Source: Cognatazoarcus halotolerans
GTDB lineage: Bacteria > Pseudomonadota > Gammaproteobacteria > Burkholderiales > Rhodocyclaceae
Direction: 5' to 3'
Assembly: GCF_009800965.1 (NCBI RefSeq)
Contig: NZ_WUAF01000007.1
Span: 124,001 to 188,000 of the forward strand
DNA length: 64,000 nt
The translations under genes and the position numbers were made by a program. The notes under the pieces were generated by a model. The model was not told the origin of the DNA. It saw only the letters and a program-made list of their open reading frames with translations, and searched no databases. Positions 12,871 through 20,167 of the stretch are shown one piece after another. Every line of letters begins with the position of its first letter. Within the stretch, counting starts at the first letter, position 1.

Positions 12871-13224
12871 ACCTTTCTCTCACGAGCGTCCGGTTGGTCA
12901 TCCCTGGCCACGTGATGGGGCTTCCCGTGTCGCGTGCGCTTTGGGTACATGCTGTCGCCACTGCCCCGGCACAGCGACGGGCGGTCCTTCCCTTGCTCAT
13001 CCGCTCCGCCGTATCAGCCTTCCCCGATAGGGTCGGCGGGTCGGCCTGTGCATCGTCCTTTTCGAGGCTTACTCAGCGTTCACTCGCGTTACGGCCTGCA
13101 CACTCGTGCTGCCACCAATTTTGTGGCCCGCTATCCGAAGGCTTCAGCCATTTCGTTACCTCCATGACTGCTCCGGTTGCTGCCGGCGGGAGCACTTCAC
13201 CGGGTGGGGCTTTCACCCACTAGA
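12569..13224 (-). mobile_element. group II intron remnant (5' ribozyme part joined to maturase tail)
   Basis: On the minus strand, 13224 downward reads GTCTAGTGGGTGAAAGCCCC and continues through sequence typical of group II intron domain I (GGAGCAGTCATGGAGGTAACG; CTGAGTAAGCCTCGAAAAGG). Around 12870 it passes directly into the C-terminal maturase/X domain of the intron reverse transcriptase. The finger and palm domains that should lie between are missing, so most of the open reading frame has been deleted. The intron's 5' end is cut by the IS5-like insertion at 13225. I could not define a domain V or the 3' boundary, so the left limit is approximate. Confidence 0.7.
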
Positions 13225-13319
13225 CTAGGGAAACGCTGATTATTTCTTTGGCATTTCGGCCTTGCCGGGCATCCGCCTGAGATAATGTGAGCTGTCCGCC
13301 TTCGATGACATCCGAGCCC

Positions 13320-13838
13320 ATGCAATCGAGTTTTTCCGACCTTGAGTACGCCGCCAAGAAGAAGCAGACGCGGCGCGACCGGTTCCTCGCGGAGATCGAG
13401 GCGGTGACGCCCTGGCCGGCGCTGGTGGCCGAGATCGAGCCGTTCTATCCGAAGGGCGAAGGCCGCGGTCGGCCGCCGGCAGGTGTAGCGCGCATGCTCC
13501 GGATGTACGTGGCGCAGCAGTGTTTCGGGTTGTCGGACGAAGGGATCGAGGACGCGATCTACGACAGCCAGGCGATCCGCGGCTTCGTCGGCATCGACCT
13601 GGCCCGAGAGGCCGCGCCCGATGCGACCACGCTGTTGAAGTTTCGCCGCCTGCTCGAGACGCACGCGCTCACGCGCAAGATCTTCGAAGTCATCAAGATC
13701 CACCTCGCCCAGAAGGGGCTGATGATGCGCGAAGGCACCATCGTCGATGCGACGCTCATCGCCGCGCCCCCTTCGACCAAGAACCGCGCCAAGGCGCGCG
13801 ACCCCGAGATGCATCAGACGAAGAAAGGCAACCAGTAA
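13320..13838 (+). pseudogene. IS5-like transposase, 5' part
   Basis: N-terminal 172 codons of a DDE transposase of the IS5 type, with PWPALVAEIEPFYPKGEGRG and the helical domain FGLSDEGIEDAIYDSQAIRG. The first catalytic aspartate is expected in GTIVDATLIAAP near residue 145. The frame is cut after HQTKKGNQ by the inserted element; the stop codon at 13836 comes from the insertion junction. The remainder continues at 15301. Confidence 0.9.
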
Positions 13839-15300
13839 TGGGATGGTCGCCCCTTCCCGAAACGGCATCGAAGTGCCAAGGTGGAAATGCGAATGTTCCA
13901 CCCACCAGGAGAGGCGACCGAAATGAAGATTACGACGATTGGGATCGACCTGGCAAAGAGCGTGTTCCAGGTGCACGGCGTGGACGCGAGGGGCAAGGCG
14001 GCGCTGAAGAAGCAGCTGAGGCGCCATCAGGTTCTGCCGTTCTTCGCTAACTTGCCGCCGTGTCTGATTGGCATGGAGGCTTGTGCCAGTGCTCACCACT
14101 GGGGGCGGAAGCTGGAAGCGTTCGGGCATCGTGTGAAACTGATGGCCCCGCAGTTCGTCAAGCCCTACGTCAAGACGAACAAGAACGATGCTGCGGACGC
14201 CGAGGCGATTTGTGAGGCGGTCGGCCGACCCAACATGCGCTTTGTTCCGATCAAGAACACGGAGCAGCAGGCGGTTTTGGCGCTGCATCGGGCTCGACAA
14301 GGCTTCGTTAAGGCACGCACGGCACAGGCCAATCAAATCCGTGGGCTGCTGGGAGAATATGGAATCGCGATTCCTCAAGGGATCGGGCACGTTGCCAAGC
14401 AGTTGCCGGAGATCCTCGAAGATGCGGGGAACGATCTGCCTGGCGTGTTCCGCAAGTTGCTGCGGCAACTGGGAGATCACTTGAAGGAGTTGGACTGCCG
14501 AGTGGCCGAGTTGGAGGTTCAGATCCAGATCTGGCACCGAGAAGACGAGGCAAGCAAGAAACTGGCACGGGTTCCGGGCATCGGTCCGATCACGGCCAGC
14601 GCCCTGGTGGCGTCGATCGGGGACGCAAAGAGTTTCGCGAACGCTCGACAACTGGCGGCTTGGCTGGGGCTGGTGCCTCGGCAGCACTCCAGTGGTGGCA
14701 AGCAGGTGCTGCTTGGCATCAGCAAGCGCGGTGACACTTACCTGCGCACGCTGCTGATCCACGGCGCCCGATCGGTGATCCAGGCGGCCGCGCGCAAGGT
14801 GGATCACGCGGAGAGTTGGTTGGCGAAGTTGATGGGCCGGCGCAACAAGAACGTGGCGGCGGTGGCGCTGGCGAACAAGAACGCCCGCATCATCTGGGCG
14901 CTGCTGGCGCGTGACCGGGATTACGAGGCGAACTACGGGATGGTGGCATGAAGACGGGCTTCCCACCGTGCCGCTGGCCTCCGGTGACAGAGGGACCGCC
15001 GGCAACCGGCGCCATGGAAAACCCTGCCGCATAGGAGCGCAACGGCAACAAAGTTGGAAAGGAGCATCTCCACCGATTGCATAGGCAAACATGACGTGAT
15101 GGCGAGACAGGTAAGACCGTGGTCGGCAAACTCTGCGAAGTACCAAGCACCTCGAGTGCAGACCAGTGATGAGAGCCCGGCCAGCGTATTCCATCAGGGA
15201 CAGAGGCGGCAGCCTCGATCGAAAGTCCGGATGTATGGCTGCAATCTTCACCTGCTTACTGTCATCGATTGAGGGCTTGGCAAACAGGGGCGACCATGTA
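13836..15300 (+). mobile_element. IS1111-type (IS110 family) insertion sequence
   Basis: About 1465 bp inserted precisely inside the IS5-like transposase gene. Subterminal inverted repeats of 12 bp are perfect: ATGGTCGCCCCT at 13843-13854 and its reverse complement at 15286-15297, each a few bases inside the element edge. Subterminal repeats without an obvious target duplication are the hallmark of the IS1111 subgroup. The 334 bp after the transposase hold no gene. Confidence 0.88.
13923..14951 (+). CDS. IS1111/IS110-family DEDD transposase
   Basis: A 342-residue transposase with a RuvC-like N-terminal domain (TTIGIDLAKSVFQVHGVD; KTNKNDAADAEAICEA near residue 85) and the C-terminal transposase-20 domain (LARVPGIGPITASALVASIGD near 210 and FANARQLAAWLGLVPRQHSSGGK). 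These are the two conserved blocks of IS110-type enzymes, which move elements through a Holliday-junction-like intermediate. It is intact and in frame, so the element could be active. The ATG at 13923 follows GGAGAGGCG. Confidence 0.93.
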   Translation: MKITTIGIDLAKSVFQVHGVDARGKAALKKQLRRHQVLPFFANLPPCLIGMEACASAHHWGRKLEAFGHRVKLMAPQFVKPYVKTNKNDAADAEAICEAVGRPNMRFVPIKNTEQQAVLALHRARQGFVKARTAQANQIRGLLGEYGIAIPQGIGHVAKQLPEILEDAGNDLPGVFRKLLRQLGDHLKELDCRVAELEVQIQIWHREDEASKKLARVPGIGPITASALVASIGDAKSFANARQLAAWLGLVPRQHSSGGKQVLLGISKRGDTYLRTLLIHGARSVIQAAARKVDHAESWLAKLMGRRNKNVAAVALANKNARIIWALLARDRDYEANYGMVA

Positions 15301-15768
15301 TGGTACTTCGGCATGAAGGCGCACATCGGCGTCGACGCCGAGTCGGGCCTGGTGCATGCGGTGGTCGCCAACTCGGCCAACGTGAGCGACGTGAGCCAGA
15401 CGCACAAGCTGTTGCACGGCGAGGAGACGGAGGTGCTCGGAGATGCGGGCTATCAGGGCGTCGACAAGCGCGAAGAGAATCGGGACAACAAGGCGACTTG
15501 GCACGTGGCCATGAAGCGCGGCAAGCGCAAGGCGCTGCCGAAGAACCGGCTGGGGAAGCTGCTCGAGAAGCTCGAGCGCGCCAAGGCGAGCATCCGCGCC
15601 AAGGTCGAGCATCCGTTCCACGTCGCGAAGAACCTCTTCAAGCACAGGAAGACGCGCTACGGCGGCCTGGCCAAGAACGAGGCGCAGTTGTTCTCCCTCT
15701 TCGGCTTGGCCAATCTGGTGCTGGCGCGACGGCCGTTGTTGGCGCTTCATGCCCGAGGTGCGTCCTGA
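15301..15768 (+). pseudogene. IS5-like transposase, 3' part
   Basis: This resumes exactly where the 5' part stops: WYFGMKAHIGVDAESGLVHA, with the second catalytic region following at LGDAGYQG, and the final glutamate region KVEHPFHVAKNLF. Joined to 13320-13835 it would give a normal-length transposase of about 330 residues. It has no start codon of its own. Confidence 0.9.
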
Positions 15769-15915
15769 TGGGCCGCCAGGGCGCAAAAAGCGGGGCCAAA
15801 TGCCCACGGACGGCATCACCTCGGGTGAAAAATGCCAATGGGTTGAAGAGATCTTCACTGATTCTCGCTCGTGGCCGGTCCGGCGCCCGTTGAAACCGAT
15901 TTGTTCAGCGCTTCC

Positions 15916-16998
15916 CTAGTGTGGTGAGTTGGAAATTCGCAGACAAAATCGTTCAATGCTTGCGAGAATCTCGTTGGCTGATTTGGTCCATGCGAATGGT
16001 TTGGGATCATCGTTGTAGCGAGCAAGGTAGTCGCGAATGGCCTGCTCAAGTTGACGGGTGGAACGGTGGGTGCCGCGACGAATCTGCTTTTCGGTGAGGT
16101 CGGCAAACCAGCGTTCGACCTGGTTGATCCAGGAGGCCGAGGTCGGGGTGAAATGAACGTGAAAACGCGGATGACGGGCAAACCAACTTCTGACCTTCGG
16201 CGTCTTGTGCGTGCCGTAGTTGTCCATCACCAGGTGGATGTCGAGATCGGCCGGGACGTTGGCTTCGATGGTGCGCAGAAAGGTGAGAAACTCGTTGCTG
16301 CGGTGGCGTCGGTGCAGTTCCCCGATGACTTCGCCGGTGGCGACATCGAGTGCGGCAAACAAAGTCGTTGTGCCGTGGCGCATGTAGTCATGCGTTCGCC
16401 GCTCTGGCAGTCCCGGCGCCAGCGGCAGGATCGGCTGGGTGCGGTCGAGCGCCTGGATCTGGCTCTTCTCATCGACACACAGCACCATCGCTTTCAGCGG
16501 CGGATCCAGATACAGCCCGACGATGTCGCGGACCTTGTCGACGAACAGGGGATCGGTCGAGAGCTTGAAGGTTTCCTGCCGATGCGGTTGCAGGCCGAAG
16601 GCGCGCCAGATGCGGCTGACCGCCGTCTGCGACAACCCCATCTCGCGCGCCATGCTGCGCGTGCTCCAATGGGTCGCATTCTTCGGCACCGTCTCGAGCG
16701 TCCTGGCAATCACCGCATCGACGCGGGCATCGTCGATCGTTCGCGGCGCCCCCGAGCGCGGCGCATCGAACAGGCCATCGAGCCGATTCGCGGCAAAGCG
16801 GTTACGCCACTTCGACACCATCTGCTGCGACACCGACAGGCGTTGCGCGATGACCTTGCTGTCGACACCCGTCGCACACTCGAGAATGATCCGCGACCGC
16901 AACGCGAGCGCCTGCGCGGTCTTACGCCGACGCATCCAGGCTTCGAGCTGTTCGCGCTCGCTCTCGTTCAGCACAATCTCGGCCTTTGGTCTGCCCAT
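15916..16998 (-). CDS. IS630-family transposase
   Basis: A 360-residue DDE transposase. An N-terminal HTH ([17 protein letters not shown]-like region, residues about 50-70) is followed by a winged-helix ([23 protein letters not shown]) and the catalytic core: [12 protein letters not shown] (first Asp), [12 protein letters not shown] (second Asp) and [14 protein letters not shown] (Glu). The start is the ATG giving [10 protein letters not shown]. The stop codon TAG is completed by the TA target dinucleotide at the element's edge. The frame is intact. Confidence 0.93.
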   Translation of the reverse strand: MGRPKAEIVLNESEREQLEAWMRRRKTAQALALRSRIILECATGVDSKVIAQRLSVSQQMVSKWRNRFAANRLDGLFDAPRSGAPRTIDDARVDAVIARTLETVPKNATHWSTRSMAREMGLSQTAVSRIWRAFGLQPHRQETFKLSTDPLFVDKVRDIVGLYLDPPLKAMVLCVDEKSQIQALDRTQPILPLAPGLPERRTHDYMRHGTTTLFAALDVATGEVIGELHRRHRSNEFLTFLRTIEANVPADLDIHLVMDNYGTHKTPKVRSWFARHPRFHVHFTPTSASWINQVERWFADLTEKQIRRGTHRSTRQLEQAIRDYLARYNDDPKPFAWTKSANEILASIERFCLRISNSPH

Positions 16999-17081
16999 CG
17001 CTGCCTCCCACCGCCAATCGTACGGCATGGGAGACAAGCGGATGAGCCAGCTGTTCAATGAATTTACAACTCATGACACTA
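15917..17081 (-). mobile_element. IS630-family insertion sequence
   Basis: The outer ends are similar inverted repeats: GTGTGGTGAGTTGGAAATTC inward from 15919 and, reversed, GTGTCATGAGTTGTAAATTC inward from 17079. Both are flanked by TA (15917-15918 and 17080-17081), the target dinucleotide duplicated by IS630/Tc1-type elements. The length of about 1.16 kb is normal. The left TA lies inside the CTAG duplication of the adjoining IS5-like element. Confidence 0.88.
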
Positions 17082-17803
17082 GAAAACGCCGCCTTTGCAC
17101 GGCGCACACCCGGAGCGGCCCTTCGGCCACTCGGCGTCAAGGGCTTTGCTCGGCCAGATTGCGGCGTTTGAGGGTGCACTTTGAACGCTCTGAAGCGGAC
17201 GTCCGGTCAGATCCGCCCGCCGCTTGAGCCCTGGTCCAACGGGCGATACCAACGCTCCTGGTCACAACCGCAATCGCGAGGAACGGCTCGGCTGAGTGCC
17301 GCGTCCGGGTACGGAGCCAGGCACTGGCCGCCTGGTGGCTACGGCTTGCGGGCCCCCTGCAGTGACTGGCGTGGGGGCCCCCCACTCGGCGGAAGCCTGA
17401 TCGAGGAACGCGCGATATTCGGCGACGATCGCCGGCCGGGTGCGAAGCGCGTTGTGGTCGGCGAATTCGTAGGCGCGATTGTCCTCGCCGCGCAGTGCAG
17501 GGGATTTGGTGTGGTCGGGTCCGGTATACGCGACATCGGCCACGCCGGTGCCAAGCGCGCCAGGAAGTCCAGGGGTTCGTAGAACACGTGCGTGGTGCGC
17601 CAGGCCATGGAGCTATGGTCGACGGTTTCCCTAAATCTCAAGCGCCAGGCGAGTCTGGAGGCACTCGGAGCTCTGCGGTTCGGCTGGTCCTGTTCATGAA
17701 CACTATCGCCGCGGGGTTCGTCCGCGGCGAATCCGGTCTGTTCATTCAGCAGGGCCGCGTGCACCTGCCCAGGGCGCGGATGATGAGTCCTTGCGCCAGG
17801 CGG
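17082..17803 (-). other. degraded DNA between IS630 and IS1634, possible IS91-like remnant
   Basis: About 720 bp without an intact gene. On the reverse strand around 17640-17560 one frame reads WRTTHVFYEPLDFLARLA, which resembles the C-terminal block of IS91-type Y2 transposases. Another reverse frame around 17480-17400 reads EDNRAYEFADHNALRTRP, which I do not recognise. Frames change repeatedly, so this looks like decayed transposon sequence. Confidence 0.35.
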
Positions 17804-17809
17804 TCTAGA

Positions 17810-19755
17810 CCGAACTTTGACCTCGGTGCTCAAGTAGGTCACTGATATTTATGAGTTAAATGCTCAGCGGGCGGTCGGTTACTGGGTACGCGTGGGGTTG
17901 ACGCCGAGCAACGAGAAGGCTTTTTCCTGCAGCGGTGTGGGCCGGGTGGTGAGGATAATCTTGGCCTTTGGGTTGAGCGCCGTGTGGGTGATGTTGTAGG
18001 CGAGCGTGCCGAGATCCCGCATCAAGGTGCGAAAGCTGTGGACGGGGATGCCATCGTCGGCGAGCCCGGTGGCGTCCTTGGCCTTCGCGTGGGTCGATCG
18101 CGGGGTCTTTGCCACGGCGGAGGGCTTGGTGGCGTGCGCGGCATCGATGAACTCGTCATCGAACAGCATGGGCTTCAAGCGCGCCCGCATGTGCCATTCG
18201 ACGTAGTACGCCAGCATGCACAGGAAGACGTATGCGCGCACCCGCTCGGCGCTGTAGTGAAAGACGGGGCGCACCTGCAGGTCGACCGTCTTGATCGAAC
18301 GAAAGGCGCGCTCGACCTGTGACAGGCTCTTGTAGGCGGCCACGGCGGCATTGGCCTCGAGCTGTTCGGCCCCGAGACTGGTGCGGATGACGTACAAGCC
18401 GTCGAGCGCGGCTTCGGCGGCAATCTTGTCCTCTTTGCGCACCCAGTTCAGGCTCGTGTCGGTGATGGCGAGCTCGAAGTGCTTGGCCATGTGGTAGCGG
18501 TCGATCGAGCGGCCCGCGCGCAGGCCGATCTGCGCAGCGCCCCGCAACGGGTTGCGTGCCCGCGTCACCGCCGCGGCCACGCTGGCCAGCTCGGCTTCGG
18601 TGGCCGCGAGCAGTTCGGCGCGCTTGCGCGCACGCTCCTCGGCCAGCAAGGGATTGCGACAGAGCACCAGGCGCTCGCCGGGGAAGTGCTCGCTGGTGAG
18701 TTCGAGCAGATTGCGCTCGTCGAACAGGGACGGCTGGAACGGGCCGTGCTCCTGCGCGAGCTGCGCGATCTGGGGCGCGCGCAGGCTGCTGATCCAGTCC
18801 ATCCCATGGGGCTTGAGGACGTTGGTGATGCGCGCCGAGGTGATCATGCCCCGATCGCCCACCCAGGCGATTTGCTCGATACCGAAACGCGATTTGAGCT
18901 TCGCCACTTGCGCGGCCACCGTGGCCGGGTCGGCGGTGTTACCGGGGAACACCTCCACCGCCACCGGGCAGCCGTCGGCGGCACAGATCAGACCGAAGAC
19001 GATCTGCGGGTCATCGCGCTTGCCGTCGCGCGAATGCCCGCGTGCGGCGAGCGGGCAGCAGCGGCCGGTGAGCCAGGTCGAGGTGAGGTCGTAGAGCACC
19101 AGGGTGCTGCCCGCCAGGTGCTTGCGTGCCAGGCGACGTTCGATGCCAGGCTGCGCCGTGTGCAGCCAGTCGAGGGCGCGATACAACTCCTCGGGTTCGA
19201 TCTGCCCCAGGTCCAGCACCCGCCCCAGCGAGTGCGCCGCCGTCTCGTCGCTGAGCATGCGGTGGGTGGCGAGCTTCGAGCCGGGCGACACGATGCGTGC
19301 AACCACCATCGCGAGCAGCACCTTGCGTAACCGCTCGGGCGCGGCGGCGAACCAGTCCGGAGCGCCACACGCGCTTGCACTGCCCAGCGCAGCCACCACG
19401 TGACCGTGCGGCAGCGAGCGCTCGACGGTGAAGACCTCCTCTGCGCTGGGTACGGCTACACCGCCCTTGAGGAGCACCTTCAGGCCCTCGATGACCTCCG
19501 CAGGCAGGCACGACAGGTTGGCCAGGGTGCGCTTTCTGACCTTGCCCTGGCACCGGAATGCCTCGCGAAGCAGGACCGCTGGAGGCGAATTTCGATTGCG
19601 GATGGCTTCGATGTACATGGTCCTTACCATGCTACAGCGAAGCGGAAAAAGCAAGACCTGAAGCGGGTATTTACATGGGTACAAATTTACCCAGAAAAAT
19701 AGCCGGAACCCGCATCGTGCAAGGGTTCCGGCTATTTCAGGGGGTCAAAGTTCGG
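17810..19755 (-). mobile_element. IS1634-family insertion sequence
   Basis: The inverted ends CCGAACTTTGACC (17810-17822) and its exact complement (19743-19755) enclose one transposase. Both sides are flanked by TCTAGA (17804-17809 and 19756-19761), so either a 6-bp palindromic target was duplicated or the repeat is 19 bp long. Size is about 1.95 kb, normal for the family. It forms the left border of the biosynthetic island. Confidence 0.88.
17879..19618 (-). CDS. IS1634-family transposase
   Basis: About 579 residues of the IS4-superfamily IS1634 type. Recognisable blocks are LAMVVARIVSPGSKLATHRML near residue 95, LVLYDLTSTWLTG near 170 (first Asp), FGLICAADGCPVAVEVFPGNTAD near 215, WVGDRGMITSARI near 255 (second Asp) and the C-terminal LSQVERAFRSIKTVDLQVRPVFH (Glu) followed by the conserved HVFLCMLAYYVEWH-like helix. 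ATG codons at 19630 and 19618 are both possible; the second gives the usual MYI start. The frame is intact. Confidence 0.92.
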   Translation of the reverse strand: MYIEAIRNRNSPPAVLLREAFRCQGKVRKRTLANLSCLPAEVIEGLKVLLKGGVAVPSAEEVFTVERSLPHGHVVAALGSASACGAPDWFAAAPERLRKVLLAMVVARIVSPGSKLATHRMLSDETAAHSLGRVLDLGQIEPEELYRALDWLHTAQPGIERRLARKHLAGSTLVLYDLTSTWLTGRCCPLAARGHSRDGKRDDPQIVFGLICAADGCPVAVEVFPGNTADPATVAAQVAKLKSRFGIEQIAWVGDRGMITSARITNVLKPHGMDWISSLRAPQIAQLAQEHGPFQPSLFDERNLLELTSEHFPGERLVLCRNPLLAEERARKRAELLAATEAELASVAAAVTRARNPLRGAAQIGLRAGRSIDRYHMAKHFELAITDTSLNWVRKEDKIAAEAALDGLYVIRTSLGAEQLEANAAVAAYKSLSQVERAFRSIKTVDLQVRPVFHYSAERVRAYVFLCMLAYYVEWHMRARLKPMLFDDEFIDAAHATKPSAVAKTPRSTHAKAKDATGLADDGIPVHSFRTLMRDLGTLAYNITHTALNPKAKIILTTRPTPLQEKAFSLLGVNPTRTQ

Positions 19756-19862
19756 TCTAGACGGCGGCACAGCGCTGTGCACTCGATGGCCCGCGGCCGC
19801 GGGCGGATGTCCGCAGTTCGGCGCATTGTCAGAAGGCGCAGTTGCACGTCGCATCATCAAGG

Positions 19863-19894
19863 TTGATGACGGCCTCGCGGATCCAGGCTAGAAT
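19863..19894 (+). promoter_or_regulatory. candidate promoter of the biosynthetic operon
   Basis: A TTGATG -35-like hexamer at 19863-19868 and a good TAGAAT -10 at 19889-19894 are separated by 20 bp, slightly long. It sits between the IS1634 end and the short open frame at 19965 and would give a 5' leader of roughly 65-90 nt. The call is based on hexamer match alone. Confidence 0.35.
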
Positions 19895-19964
19895 GAGCGC
19901 AGCCAACCGCTCACTTGCTGGCGCCGGCCGGAAGCGAGCAAGGAGTTCGTGGCGAGGTCACCCG

Positions 19965-20117
19965 ATGAGTGCGAAGGAAGGGAGAGAGATGAAACGATAC
20001 TCTCCGACCTCCGCGGCACCGACTGTCAGAAGCGTCCGACCTGACGGGACGCGGCCAGCCCCGGTTCAATACCAGTTCAGCAACTGGACTCAGACCTTCC
20101 AGAGATCTGGTGCTTAA
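19965..20117 (+). CDS. short peptide gene upstream of alaS-like gene, candidate precursor peptide
   Basis: A 50-residue frame (42 if the ATG at 19989 is used). Both starts have good ribosome sites: GAGG 7 bp before 19965, and AGGGAG 4 bp before 19989. The shorter form begins MKRYSPTSAAPT and ends SNWTQTFQRSGA, with Trp, Tyr, Phe, Asn and Thr concentrated in the last 16 residues. It is 50 bp ahead of the alaS-like gene, on the same strand and after a candidate promoter. I recognise no family. Position, size and the RiPP-type enzymes downstream make a ribosomal precursor peptide plausible; a leader or attenuator peptide, or chance, are alternatives. Confidence 0.4.
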   Translation: MSAKEGREMKRYSPTSAAPTVRSVRPDGTRPAPVQYQFSNWTQTFQRSGA

Positions 20118-20167
20118 CGGGCGTTGATTCCGGCAGTCGATTCACCATTGCGAGGTTTTTCAGAGCC

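Larger units (their letters stand above)
13229..15915 (+). mobile_element. IS5-like insertion sequence, interrupted by an IS1111-type element
   Basis: The terminal inverted repeats are readable: left GGAAACGCTGATTATTT at 13229 and right, on the reverse strand, GGAAGCGCTGAACAAAT ending at 15915. Both ends are flanked by CTAG (13225-13228 and 15916-15919), a 4-bp target duplication. Removing the inner element leaves about 1.2 kb, the normal size of an IS5-family element. Its transposase is split at 13835/15301. Confidence 0.85.

Noticed and set aside
12800-13223. Plus-strand frames with text such as HSCCHQFCGPLSEGFSHFVTSM
   Set aside because: This sequence is the complement of the group II intron's structured RNA and is a well-known spurious open frame.
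15166-15300. Apparent start of the IS5-like transposase 3' part at 15166
   Set aside because: The first 45 codons come from the right end of the IS1111-type insert. Homology to the IS5-like transposase starts only at 15301.
13197-15407. Reverse-strand open frame of 736 codons across the IS pile-up
   Set aside because: It crosses the junctions between two unrelated elements, both with forward-strand transposases, so it cannot be a real gene.
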